From assembly GCF_001685025.1 (NCBI RefSeq), contig NZ_MAYU01000025.1, positions 62,001 to 126,000 of the forward strand: DNA of 64,000 nt. Reading direction: 5' to 3'. Origin of the DNA: Bacillus sp. FJAT-27225. GTDB lineage: Bacteria > Bacillota > Bacilli > Bacillales > Cytobacillaceae. How positions within the stretch are numbered: the first letter of the stretch is position 1; each line of letters begins with the position of its first letter. The position numbers and the translations under genes were made by a program. Below the pieces are notes generated by a model. It made no database searches and was not told the origin of the DNA. It saw only the letters and a program-made list of their open reading frames with translations. Below, piece by piece: positions 54,083-63,324 of this stretch.

Positions 54083-57000
54083 GGCCGATAAAATTAACAA
54101 TGCAGGCATTTGGCCCATACGCGGGCAAAGAAGAAATTGACTTTTCCGAACTCGGAAACAGGACCATGTTCGTCATTTCCGGAAAAACAGGTTCAGGCAA
54201 GACAACCATCTTTGATGCAATCAGCTACGCAATCTATGGAAAAGCGAGCGGTGAAGACCGGACAGGAGCCGATTTGCGCAGCCAGTTTGCCGATGAAAAG
54301 CTGCCGACGGAAGTTTCACTTGATTTCTCGCTCCGCGGGAAAATGTACACCATTACCCGGACCCCCCAGCAGGAACGTAAAAAAGAACGGGGCGAAGGGA
54401 CAACAACGGTTCCAGCAACCGCTTCTCTTTACGAAATGGACGATAGCGGCAATCCAAAGCTGCTGGCCACAAAAATCACCGAGGTAGAAGACAAGATAAA
54501 GGAAATCATGCTGATCGACGCGAACCAGTTCAGGCAAATCCTGATGATTCCCCAAGGTGAATTCAGAAAGCTGCTAACCTCCGACAGCCGTGAAAAAGAG
54601 GCAATCCTTCAGCGGCTTTTCCATACCCAGCTCTACAAGCTAGTGGAAGAAAAACTGAAAACGGAAGCCCAGGAACTAAAGAAAAAGGTCGAAGAAAAAG
54701 TTGGAAGGCGCTCCGAAACACTTAAACAAATCCATTCAGTCTTTCACGAGGAGCTAAAGGAGCTGCTCGAAGCCGGAAGTACCAACGATACGCTGTTACT
54801 CCCGCTCTTGCGCGAAGAAATCTCGGAAATGGATGCTGAAATCGAAAAACTTTCACAGCAAGCAGAGCAAAAAAGGGTTGAGCAGGATAAATTGAAACAG
54901 GACTATTTTGCTGCCGAAACAATCCTGAAGCAAATGAAAGACCATGAAGAACTCGAAGTAAAGAAGCAAGCCCTTGAAGGACAAAAAGACATATATTTGG
55001 AAAAAGAGCGGCACATTTCTCTCGCCAGAAAGGCAGCCCTCCTTGCATCACAGGAACAGCTTTGCCACCGCTTGAAAAAGGAGGTCGATGACGCGACCCG
55101 GTCGGCCGACGCGCTCAAGGACAGTGTAAAAAGGCTCGCCGAACTAAAAGACGTCCGCCAAAAGGAATATGAAATAGAAAAACTCCGTGAGCAGGAGCGC
55201 CAGCAAGCAACGGAAGCTGAAAATAAATTAGCGGCAATGAAAGAAGATGTTTATTCCCTTGACTCGGTGCAGAAGGAAGTTGAAAAGATAAAAATCCTTC
55301 ATGCCAAGAAAAAGGAACAGGAAGGAATGGCTGAAAAAAAGCTTGCAGAAACGGATAAGGCTGAACAGCAACTTCTGTTACAAAAGGCTGAAATAGATAA
55401 GGCGTATATTTCCAAGATGGAAGCCGAGCACAAGCTTGAAAAGGTTCAAGCGGCTCTCGCCAACCTTGCCAAACTGGAGAAGCTCCAGGAGAGTCTGCAA
55501 AAGGCAACATCCGACACCGAAACTAAATCAAAGCTTTTCCAGCAGTCTGAAGCCCGGTTCCTGGCTGCAAGGGAAAAAGTTGAGAAACTTGAGGAAAACT
55601 GGCTGAAGGGCCAGGCATCCATACTGGCGGGAACACTTCATGATGGCAGCCCGTGCCCGGTTTGCGGCTCTGCCCATCATCCATCTCCTGCAGCAAAAAA
55701 TGCAGCAGATATTCCAAACGAACAACAGATTAAGGAAACAAAACAAATTGCCGCTTCCCTTGAAAAAGAAAAGAGTGAAGCAGAAGCTGCCTATTCAGGA
55801 AGCCGGTTTTTGGCCGGGAGATTGTCAGAGGACGAAAAGGCCGCAACGGCTGACCTTGCTGCAAGCAACCCTGGGTACACCCAAGGTCAAGAGCCGGAAT
55901 TTCGGACATACTTACTGAAAGAACAAACTGAACTTAGTGCTGCCATGAGCAATTCCATTCGGGTCCTTGGAAACAAGGGCAAAGTCGAAAAAGGATTAGC
56001 TGATGCAATCAATTCCAAACAGGCACTGCAAAAGGAAATCGAGGAATGCCGGACCGCGGTCAGCGGGCTTGCCATCCGCGAAGCCGAGTTGAAAACCCAG
56101 CTGGAACGGATGCTGGCCGTAGTCCCTGAAGGGTTGCGCTCTGCCCGGAACTACGAGAATGCTCTCCAACAGGCTAAAGCAAATCGTGAGCAGTTGTTCG
56201 CTAAGTTTGAACATGCAACAAACCTTTACCAGGAGGCAGTACAGAGGCATGGTGCTGAAGCAGCGCGGCTTGAAGAGGCCGACCGCTTGCTTGAGCGGAA
56301 GAATACTGAACTGGCACAGGAGAGGGAGACCTTTAAGTCGCAAATGCAATCCCAGGGCTTCTCAACCTATGGAGCATATGCGGAGGCCAGACTTACCGAC
56401 GGGCAAATCGGCGTCCTGGAGCAGGAAGTCCGCAAGTACAACGAAGAAGTTAATCTCTGTACGGTTAAATTGACTGAGCTTACTGCCCAGCTTGCAGGAA
56501 AAGCCCGCCCTGATTTGGAAAGCATTTCTGCCGCGCTCGGGAAAGTTGCTGACGAAATTTCCGTGCTCACTAAGCAGGCCAACGACTTGTTTTTAAAAAA
56601 GAGCCAAAACCAGAATATTCTTGAGCGGGTTGAAGCGTTGAATAAGGAAGTGAAGGAGCTTGAGGGCAGGTACACAGTCATCGGGCATCTCTCGGATATC
56701 GCACGTGGCCAGAACAGCCAAAAGCTGACGTTTGAGCGATATGTGCTTGCCGCTTTCCTGGATGACATTTTACGCGAAGCAAATGGAAGGCTTTCAAAAA
56801 TGACATCCGGCCGCTTTGAACTCCGCAGGAAAACCGACCGTTCAAAAGGAAATGTGCAAAGTGGCTTGGAACTGCTTGTTTTCGACCAATATACAGCACA
56901 GGAACGACATGTTAAAACGTTGTCAGGAGGCGAAAGCTTTAAGGCGTCCCTTTCATTGGCCCTCGGCCTTGCTGATGTAGTCCAGGCCCATGCCGGTGGG

Positions 57001-57216
57001 GTTTCGCTTGAAACGATGTTCATTGATGAGGGATTTGGTACACTCGACCCTGAATCACTTGATCAGGCGATCGATACATTAATCGATATCCAGTCGAGCG
57101 GGCGGCTGGTCGGAATCATTTCCCACGTACCTGAACTGAAAGAGCGAATTGATGCAAGGCTTGAAGTTACCTCAACCCAGGCTGGAAGTAAAACAGAGTT
57201 TGTTGTAGGAGTATAA
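54079..57216 (+). CDS. sbcC: Exonuclease subunit SbcC
   Basis: 1045 residues; SMC-like ATPase of the SbcCD nuclease. Walker A is SGKTGSGKTTIFDAI near 35. Two long coiled coils flank the zinc hook CPVC (in DGSPCPVCGS near 525). The signature LSGGESFKASLSLAL and Walker B MFIDEGFGTLD are at the C-terminal end. It pairs with SbcD and is translationally coupled to it. Long antisense frames within it are shadows. Confidence 0.95.
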   Translation: MRPIKLTMQAFGPYAGKEEIDFSELGNRTMFVISGKTGSGKTTIFDAISYAIYGKASGEDRTGADLRSQFADEKLPTEVSLDFSLRGKMYTITRTPQQERKKERGEGTTTVPATASLYEMDDSGNPKLLATKITEVEDKIKEIMLIDANQFRQILMIPQGEFRKLLTSDSREKEAILQRLFHTQLYKLVEEKLKTEAQELKKKVEEKVGRRSETLKQIHSVFHEELKELLEAGSTNDTLLLPLLREEISEMDAEIEKLSQQAEQKRVEQDKLKQDYFAAETILKQMKDHEELEVKKQALEGQKDIYLEKERHISLARKAALLASQEQLCHRLKKEVDDATRSADALKDSVKRLAELKDVRQKEYEIEKLREQERQQATEAENKLAAMKEDVYSLDSVQKEVEKIKILHAKKKEQEGMAEKKLAETDKAEQQLLLQKAEIDKAYISKMEAEHKLEKVQAALANLAKLEKLQESLQKATSDTETKSKLFQQSEARFLAAREKVEKLEENWLKGQASILAGTLHDGSPCPVCGSAHHPSPAAKNAADIPNEQQIKETKQIAASLEKEKSEAEAAYSGSRFLAGRLSEDEKAATADLAASNPGYTQGQEPEFRTYLLKEQTELSAAMSNSIRVLGNKGKVEKGLADAINSKQALQKEIEECRTAVSGLAIREAELKTQLERMLAVVPEGLRSARNYENALQQAKANREQLFAKFEHATNLYQEAVQRHGAEAARLEEADRLLERKNTELAQERETFKSQMQSQGFSTYGAYAEARLTDGQIGVLEQEVRKYNEEVNLCTVKLTELTAQLAGKARPDLESISAALGKVADEISVLTKQANDLFLKKSQNQNILERVEALNKEVKELEGRYTVIGHLSDIARGQNSQKLTFERYVLAAFLDDILREANGRLSKMTSGRFELRRKTDRSKGNVQSGLELLVFDQYTAQERHVKTLSGGESFKASLSLALGLADVVQAHAGGVSLETMFIDEGFGTLDPESLDQAIDTLIDIQSSGRLVGIISHVPELKERIDARLEVTSTQAGSKTEFVVGV

Positions 57217-57221
57217 GAAGT

Positions 57222-57273
57222 GAACTGTACCCTAATTGTTAGGCAGACTTAACAATTGGGGTGCAGTTTTTCA
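57222..57273. terminator. Long hairpin terminator after sbcC
   Basis: AACTGTACCCTAATTGTTA pairs with TAACAATTGGGGTGCAGTT around a short loop, followed by TTTT. It reaches the end of the converging minus-strand gene. Confidence 0.8.
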
Positions 57274-57522
57274 CAATAATATGCTATAACCTGCCTTTGT
57301 AGATAAAAACCATTGTTTTATCTTCTTAATCAATCTGATTGTCCAATAAACAAATACATAATTTATAAATAGCCCCAATGGATTGAAGCTAAGAAATATT
57401 TCATCGGCTACATGGACAACAAGGGTTGCCATTGGAAACCCGAAATTACCTGCCTCGCCATAAGAAACCAACGATAGTAAACCTGCTAAAATCCAACAGA
57501 AGACATGCCAATTTTTCGACAT
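57271..57522 (-). CDS. Small membrane protein of 83 residues
   Basis: Ribosome site AGGTAGGTG before the ATG. Two hydrophobic segments (WHVFCWILAGLLSLVSYG and LGLFINYVFVYWTIRLI), with a loop containing a His-Val-Ala-Asp-Glu run, then a basic end. I do not recognise the family; similar short proteins occur in Bacillus genomes. Confidence 0.65.
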   Translation of the reverse strand: MSKNWHVFCWILAGLLSLVSYGEAGNFGFPMATLVVHVADEIFLSFNPLGLFINYVFVYWTIRLIKKIKQWFLSTKAGYSILL

Positions 57523-57671
57523 CGCGCACCTACCTCAATTTTGCTCTTTCCTTATTTTAACATATTTTTAACCTTGGTATTTTAAGGAGATTTAACCCCC
57601 ATTGTATGAACATGCCCACTTTAGAGGGTCGCTTCAAGGAGCTGGGGCTCTTTCCTTATTACTAAATATGT

Positions 57672-57699
57672 AAAATAGTAATTTACTCATTACTATTTT
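57672..57699. promoter_or_regulatory. Perfect 10-bp inverted repeat before the histidine kinase gene
   Basis: AAAATAGTAA and TTACTATTTT are separated by eight bases and lie directly upstream of a TATAAT at 57704-57709, covering the expected -35 position. This is where a repressor operator would sit. Confidence 0.45.
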
Positions 57700-57750
57700 C
57701 CTGTATAATCTAATTAACTGAATTTTCTTAAGTCTGAAAGTGGTGTTAAG

Positions 57751-59628
57751 GTGACTCTACTATCAAAGTTGGAAAAGAAATTCTTTTTCTACTCACTTCT
57801 CTTGAGTGCAACATTCATTTTTGTTGTCCTGAATTCAAGTGAACTGGCAAACATGGCGAATCCTAGAAACTCTCGCGCTTTTCATACAATATCCGAATTA
57901 ATTTCAATTGCTATATCGTTTACTATTTATACATATTCCTGGAGGAAATATAAACATACGAAGTCCAATCAGCTCCTTTACCTTTCCCTTGTCTTTTTCA
58001 TCATAGGGATACTGGACTTTTTTCATATACTAACCGGTGCAGAAATGCCCTATTTTTTTGGTGAAGGATCTGTTCAAAAAACGGTTTGGTTCTGGATTTT
58101 TGCTCGCGGCAGCGGTGCAATTCTGATGCTAATCGTACTCTTTTCACCGTTGAAAGTTCAAAAAGTAGACAGGCGTGTTCCACTAATTATGGCTGCAGCT
58201 GGATACATAATCCTCATAGCGTTGATGGTGTTCCGTTATGAACATGCCTTGCCAGTACTAATCCGGGAAGGCGAAGGACCGACCTTATTAAAAAATCTGC
58301 TTGAATACGGGATTTCCACACTTTATTTGATTGGATTCATACTGACATTAAGAATTTACCGGTTAACTGGAAGGTCGATTTACCTGTACCTTTCGCTCGC
58401 ATGTCTTTGTATCTTTATGTCCGAACTGGTATTCACTCTGATTCACAGTGTCCATGATGTTTTGCATTTCACTGGCCATGTTTACAAAGTTATTGGCTAC
58501 TATTTCGTTCTTCAGGCTGTCTTTTTCAAGCTGATTGACGATGACCAGGAAAGGGAAAAAGAAATCAAGCGTGCCAGACAGGAACTGGATATAATTCTAT
58601 CCGAAGTTCAGGGAATTATTTTTAAAGTAAGAAAGATTGAAAATGGCAGGTTCGTCTATACGTTCTGTAATGGTGAAGTAATGCGTCTCCTAAATTTATG
58701 CTCTTCCGAGATAGTTGGAAAATCAATAAGAGAGATAGATGAGACAATGGCTGACAGGGTGGAAGGATATTATGCACTGGCCTGGGACAAGCTTTGCCAT
58801 GTCGATTATGAAGTTGAATTGAACGGAACAAAGCTATTTGTTTCGTTGAAACCGCTCATTTTTGAAGGGGAAGTGTATGAGCTTGTCGGGTCTGCATTGG
58901 ATATTACCAGAGTCAAAGAAATGGAGGAGGTCATCCGCAATAATGAAAAGCTGGGCGTCCTCGGCGAGCTTGCTGCCGGAATTGCCCATGAAGTGCGGAA
59001 TCCACTGACTACATTGAAAGGATTCCTTCAGCTTATAAATTCAGATCTCGACGAGCATAAAAAGACATTCGTTACTCTGATGCTTTCCGAGGTTGACCGG
59101 ATTGAGATGATAACCGACGAATTCATGACCGTCGCCCGTCCGCACTCAAGACCTTACAAAAGGGAAAACATTCTGGAAATCGTAGACCAGGTGTATAAAT
59201 TCATGCAGCCGCAGGCTCTGTTAAAAAGTGTCTCCATGAATATTGAAATCAAGACCCAGCCTGAAATGATCGTCTGTGAAAAGAACCAGCTTAAACAAAT
59301 TTTTATCAATATTATTAAAAATGCGATTGATGCGATGCCGGGTGGCGGCAATCTGTATATCCGGGTCACCCAGCCCAATTCGGAGGAAGTCAAGCTCGAT
59401 TTTGTCGATGAAGGTGTTGGGATACCCGAAGATATGCTTGAAAAAATCGGCCAGCCTTTTTTCACTTCAAAAACGGGAGGCCATGGCCTCGGATTGATGA
59501 TGTCTCGGCGAATCATTGAACAGCATAATGGCAGAATGGAAATACGGAGCAAACTTGGGGTTGGAACGACTTTTTCAATCATTTTTCCGACTCATCAAAT
59601 CGTTGAAAAAGAAAAAATAGCAATTTAA
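57751..59628 (+). CDS. MASE3-PAS sensor histidine kinase
   Basis: 625 residues from a GTG. Residues 1-270 hold seven or eight membrane helices of MASE3 type (ending HVYKVIGYYFVLQAVFFKL). A PAS domain follows (about 280-390), then the HisKA box GELAAGIAHEVRNPLTTLKGF with the phosphorylated His near 412, and the HATPase domain: N box IIKNAIDAMPGGG, G1 DEGVGI, G2 GHGLGL. Length and layout match Bacillus sporulation-type kinases (KinB-like and KinD-like with MASE3). No response regulator is next to it, which fits an orphan kinase that feeds a shared phosphorelay; that link is inferred. An inverted repeat lies over its promoter. Confidence 0.88.
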   Translation: MTLLSKLEKKFFFYSLLLSATFIFVVLNSSELANMANPRNSRAFHTISELISIAISFTIYTYSWRKYKHTKSNQLLYLSLVFFIIGILDFFHILTGAEMPYFFGEGSVQKTVWFWIFARGSGAILMLIVLFSPLKVQKVDRRVPLIMAAAGYIILIALMVFRYEHALPVLIREGEGPTLLKNLLEYGISTLYLIGFILTLRIYRLTGRSIYLYLSLACLCIFMSELVFTLIHSVHDVLHFTGHVYKVIGYYFVLQAVFFKLIDDDQEREKEIKRARQELDIILSEVQGIIFKVRKIENGRFVYTFCNGEVMRLLNLCSSEIVGKSIREIDETMADRVEGYYALAWDKLCHVDYEVELNGTKLFVSLKPLIFEGEVYELVGSALDITRVKEMEEVIRNNEKLGVLGELAAGIAHEVRNPLTTLKGFLQLINSDLDEHKKTFVTLMLSEVDRIEMITDEFMTVARPHSRPYKRENILEIVDQVYKFMQPQALLKSVSMNIEIKTQPEMIVCEKNQLKQIFINIIKNAIDAMPGGGNLYIRVTQPNSEEVKLDFVDEGVGIPEDMLEKIGQPFFTSKTGGHGLGLMMSRRIIEQHNGRMEIRSKLGVGTTFSIIFPTHQIVEKEKIAI

Positions 59629-59753
59629 CTACTCCAACTAGGTCGGTTTTCGAGCACAAAACCGAAGAATTCGAAGATAAACTTGAAGAATTAGCCCTAA
59701 ATTTAATTGACTTTAAAAGGGATAGTATCATTTGAGTCATTCGATTTCTTATC

Positions 59754-59791
59754 AAAAAATTGCCTGGAGGCAAGCTCCAGGCAATTTTTAA
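59754..59791. terminator. Bidirectional terminator after the kinase gene
   Basis: AAAAAATTGCCTGGAG pairs with CTCCAGGCAATTTTTA around GCAAG. Confidence 0.85.
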
Positions 59792-59839
59792 TGCAAGCTT
59801 ACCAAATTGCCTGCTATTTCAAGTTTCTACTTAAAGTTT

Positions 59840-60313
59840 TTAAGGAAGACAGAATTCTTGAACGGTCCTATTCTTTTCATCAGTAGTCTCTGTAAAATTT
59901 CCACCCGTATATGAGCCAATAGCGCTCCTCCAAAAAACTTGGGCTAGGGTGTTTGCCTCGATTTGAGTAATTCGCCAGTGCCCGCGAAACATCTCAAACA
60001 AGAGGCAGGCAGCCTGTTTGCCAAGTCCGCGTCCTGTGTATTTTCTGATAATATGGAACTCTTCGATTTGGTTAGGCTCTTGTTCATTCCCTTCAGCAAT
60101 TAGCGCAAACCCAATGAGCTCATCCTTTCTCTTGATAAAAAAAGGATGATAACGGGTGTCCTGCCAGTAGTGCCGCAAGTCAAAACGTTTATACGTTCCA
60201 TCCGCTTCAAGCGAGATGTCATTTTTATAGAATGCAAATTCATAAATGTAAAATTGCATTAAATGATGCAAAGTCTCTTCCTCATGTTTATCTACTCTCA
60301 CTAGTTTTAGCAT
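59840..60313 (-). CDS. GNAT-family acetyltransferase
   Basis: 157 residues, ribosome site AAGGGGGAA. The acetyl-CoA loop is RKYTGRGLGKQAACLLF at about 90-106, matching R/QxxGxG/A. GFALIAEGNEQEPNQIEEFHI before it forms the central strands. Acceptor unknown; single gene with no related neighbour. Confidence 0.85.
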   Translation of the reverse strand: MLKLVRVDKHEEETLHHLMQFYIYEFAFYKNDISLEADGTYKRFDLRHYWQDTRYHPFFIKRKDELIGFALIAEGNEQEPNQIEEFHIIRKYTGRGLGKQAACLLFEMFRGHWRITQIEANTLAQVFWRSAIGSYTGGNFTETTDEKNRTVQEFCLP

Positions 60314-60564
60314 CTTTATTCCCCCTTATTAAAACCAATTCGCCATTGGGAGGATAAATCCTCTTGGTTTGATAATCCATAAATTTGGCTAAGTATAAAG
60401 TAAACTTCAATCAATTAACTGATTGTTAGTCCCATTCTAATGGGGGATAATTGGCCGAAAGACCGCGCCGGTAAGCGGTACTACGAATCTAATTGGTTCA
60501 ACTAATCGGCACAGCGGTAAGTTTCGTGTCACATTCGCTTCATATAAAGAGAGGAGACTTCCAT

Positions 60565-60876
60565 ATGAAAATAGTATATGGATTAATGACAAACACAGGA
60601 AGCGGCAATGAACTTTTACATGATCTGGGGGTATGGGAAACAGAAGAAGCAGCCAGCGAGTACCTCGAGCATAAATTGCCGCATTCCACTGGGATCTGGG
60701 TAGAGAAAATTGAGATAAATGATGCATCAACAGAACAGTTTATACCACTTACAGATGAAATGATAGAATGCAGCCAATGCGGAATCGAGTATAGTGCAGA
60801 TGATATTGTGATTATTGAAGATATGGAAGTTTGTCGGGAATGCGAACCTGCCTTCAGGCAAAACATGACAGGATGA
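60565..60876 (+). CDS. Small zinc-ribbon-like protein of 103 residues
   Basis: ATG at 60565 behind AGAGGAGAC; the frame from 60493 lacks a site. An N-terminal alpha/beta part (MKIVYGLMTNTGSGNELL) is followed by a C-terminal pair CSQC and CREC about 20 residues apart, the layout of a zinc ribbon. Cytosolic, with no signal. I do not recognise a family. Could bind nucleic acid or protein. Confidence 0.65.
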   Translation: MKIVYGLMTNTGSGNELLHDLGVWETEEAASEYLEHKLPHSTGIWVEKIEINDASTEQFIPLTDEMIECSQCGIEYSADDIVIIEDMEVCRECEPAFRQNMTG

Positions 60877-60905
60877 AAAAAGGATGGCGGCTGCCATCCT
60901 TTTCA
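60875..60905. terminator. Bidirectional terminator
   Basis: AAAAAGGATGGC pairs with GCCATCCTTTT around GGCT; it separates the converging zinc-ribbon and DUF3231 genes. Confidence 0.85.
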
Positions 60906-60914
60906 TATGTCTAT

Positions 60915-61427
60915 TTATTCCTCTGCCGGCTTCATCATATGAAGAGGAGGCGGTATCAGCCAGCCTTTCTCTTTATTCAGTCTCAAGAAACGTGCCCCAA
61001 GCTGAAGTTTGGAGGCATGGATTTCACCAAAGAGCATCGCAATATCTTCGCGAATGCAGTTTCCAATCATGCCGCTGACCATTACCAGACCGGCAGCGAT
61101 GTCGGCGGAGGAGGCCATGGCAATTTCGTTGTCCATAAGCCGCGCGCCTGGAGGAATCTGCTCCAAATCAGCCAAAGGCCTTTCAGGAGGAGTTGGCGGA
61201 AGGGCCACCCCATTTTCCTTAAGAATTTCCTCTATTCGTTTTTCGTGTTCCTTGCATGTCGCAATGTTTTCTTCAACAAGCTTTTTCAAATCGTCATCCC
61301 CAATATGGTTCAGAAATGTTTGATAACCTGCTGTCATTGCTTTGCTTCCTGCAACGAAAGACCACATACCATATACTTCCCCATAATGAAGGGGTTCATT
61401 TTTCGGATTTCCGCTTAAAATCCCCAT
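60915..61427 (-). CDS. DUF3231 family protein
   Basis: 170 residues, all helical. The start MGILSGNPKNEPLHYGEVYG, the middle IATCKEHEKRIEEILKENG and the end LRLNKEKGWLIPPPL are characteristic of DUF3231, a ferritin-like fold seen in spore formers and expanded in many Bacillaceae. Function unknown; possible metal or coat-related role. A lipoprotein gene lies 97 bases upstream in the same orientation. Confidence 0.85.
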   Translation of the reverse strand: MGILSGNPKNEPLHYGEVYGMWSFVAGSKAMTAGYQTFLNHIGDDDLKKLVEENIATCKEHEKRIEEILKENGVALPPTPPERPLADLEQIPPGARLMDNEIAMASSADIAAGLVMVSGMIGNCIREDIAMLFGEIHASKLQLGARFLRLNKEKGWLIPPPLHMMKPAEE

Positions 61428-61524
61428 CTTGAATTCACACTTCCTTTGGAGTGGATTTTATATCAAGATTAGAATCTCCCTGATGGAAAAAATTATACAA
61501 AATAGTTTCTGCTCTAAGGCGGCT

Positions 61525-62262
61525 TTATGGTTTATTCGAATCAATAAAAGAAATCAATTCTTCTATATTTGCCGATTGAAATACTGGACCTTTCTGGTCA
61601 AACAGGACAAAGCTAGGCTCAGCAGTCATATCAAGCTCTGGATAGATGAGCTTAACTTGTTTTACAGTAGGCAGGCTTAGAATTTCATTTACATATTGAA
61701 TGACTTTTTCGTTTGTTTCAAGTGGCGTTTTCTCATCATGCACGCCCACTGCCAGCATCGAGTATGTGTGGCGTTCTTCAGGCAGAAGCTGAGGATAGGC
61801 AAAATTGGTTACAACCTCTTCAAGTTCAATGGCATTGACAGTGAAAATAAAGTCAGCATTTCCGTTAGGGAAGTTCGCTTTTACGACAACTGTATGTTTC
61901 CCTTCAGGAAGGGACGGGACCATAAACACTCCTTCGGTTACGTCTTTAAGCTCCGCTTCTCCGGATGCTTCATCTAGGAATCCGGCTTGGAGGGATGTTG
62001 GCTCTTTGCTAAATGCGAGTTTAATAGAATCAGCTTCAGCCACTTCAACCGGCTTGCTATTCTTGGCTAGCTCTACAGGCTTGCCTTTGTCTTTTTGGTC
62101 AGTCTCGCCATCCTCAGCCCATGTATAGGAACCAGTGACAGCATTAATCTGTAGGCTGCCAACAGAAAATTTGGCAATTGGAAGGTTTTTTTCAAGATTG
62201 GCATCTTTGCAGCCAGAAAGCAATGCCAGGGAAAGGCTGAGAATCATTATTATTTTTTTCAT
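61525..62262 (-). CDS. Lipoprotein of 245 residues, unknown function
   Basis: Type II signal peptide ending LSLALLSGC (lipid on Cys18). The mature part is a beta-rich domain (NAVTGSYTWAEDGETDQKDK, PEGKHTVVVKANFPNGNADF), then an alpha/beta domain with TYSMLAVGVHDEKTP and SLPTVKQVKLIYPELDMTAEPS. No catalytic motif is seen. Ribosome site AAGGAAGAG. Surface-anchored; might be a GerM-like or sensor-type lipoprotein, but I cannot assign it. Confidence 0.75.
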   Translation of the reverse strand: MKKIIMILSLSLALLSGCKDANLEKNLPIAKFSVGSLQINAVTGSYTWAEDGETDQKDKGKPVELAKNSKPVEVAEADSIKLAFSKEPTSLQAGFLDEASGEAELKDVTEGVFMVPSLPEGKHTVVVKANFPNGNADFIFTVNAIELEEVVTNFAYPQLLPEERHTYSMLAVGVHDEKTPLETNEKVIQYVNEILSLPTVKQVKLIYPELDMTAEPSFVLFDQKGPVFQSANIEELISFIDSNKP

Positions 62263-62435
62263 AGGTGCTCTTCCTTTTGTTAAAGTATGGATCGTGCTCT
62301 ATGTTCACAATAGCATAAAACCAACCCCCTGCCCGGCTCCGTTTATGTAAGAATCGTGACATATTCACCTTAAACTAACAGACTGGCAGAGAATACCTTT
62401 ATAATAATAGGAAAAACAATGAGCGGAGGGGTGAC

Positions 62436-63230
62436 ATGAAAAATAGAGTAATAGGAATAGATGCAGGAGGCACTCTTATTAAAATCGTTTATGAAGAAGG
62501 AGGCAAACTGCATTATCGAAAAGCAGCCTATGAAGAGGCGGATGCACTGTTTAACTGGCTGAAACTTGTTGCTCCCGGAGCACGGATTGCTGTTACCGGT
62601 GGAAGGGCAGAATGGGTGAAAAGGAACTTCTTCCCTGAAGCGGAGTTAACAATGGAGTTCCCTGCTGTCGGTGAGGGAGCACATTTTCTTCGTTCAAAGG
62701 ATACGAATCCATCCTTTCTTTTGGTAAACGTAGGAACCGGTACGTCAATATTGCTGGTTGGTGAAGGGGACTGTGACCGGCTCGGTGGAACCGGGATGGG
62801 AGGCGGGACTCTGGTGGGTCTTGGCCGGATCCTGGCTGGCACTGGAGATTTTGCGGAGCTGTCAAGGCTTGCCTCGATTGGTGACAGGCGGAATGCTGAT
62901 TTGCTTGTAAAAGACATTTACGGTGATGGCAGCGAACCTTTGCTTGGCGAAATCACTGCCTCCAACTTTGCGAAAAATGAAAATGCCAGCAAGGAAGATC
63001 TGGTTGCTGCACTATTCAACATGGTGGCCGAAACCATTTTCTTGCTAGCCTCACAATTTGCTGCAGCGCACTCAATGAACAAAATTACGTTTGCTGGAGG
63101 AGTATTCTCTGCCAATAGCCTGCTAAAAGAAAACCTGGAAGTGTATTGTTAGATGGCGGACCTCAAAGCTGAGTTCCTCGAGAATGGTGAATATTGCGGT
63201 GCATTGGGGGCATTGCTGTCCCAGACGTAA
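62436..63230 (+). pseudogene. coaW: Type II pantothenate kinase split by an in-frame amber codon
   Basis: The first 238 codons encode CoaW with the phosphate-binding GIDAGGTLIKIVYEE, VNVGTGTSILLV and FAGGVFSANSLLKEN. CoaW phosphorylates pantothenate as the first step to CoA. At 63150-63152 a TAG interrupts the frame after LEVYC. The same frame continues with MADLKAEFLENGEYCGALGA and stops at TAA 63228-63230, which restores the usual CoaW ending (EFLENGxxxGALGAL). The lesion is therefore a single in-frame stop 26 codons from the end. It may be a nonsense mutation (a type III kinase elsewhere could replace it), amber read-through or a sequencing error. Ribosome site GGAGGGGTGAC. Confidence 0.8.
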
Positions 63231-63324
63231 ACCTTTTAAAAAAAGTGTTTATACTCATGCCTTGAAGAAAAGCCGGGTTTCATTCACAATAAACGTAACG
63301 AAGTTTGAAGAAGGTGGCATAGTC

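Noticed and set aside
56367-57023. 218-codon minus-strand frame inside sbcC
   Set aside because: Ser/Arg-rich shadow of a coding region; sbcC is complete in its own frame.
59629-59753. Short plus-strand frame after the kinase gene (FEHKTEEFEDKLEELALN)
   Set aside because: Protein-like text but no start codon in the open frame and no ribosome site.
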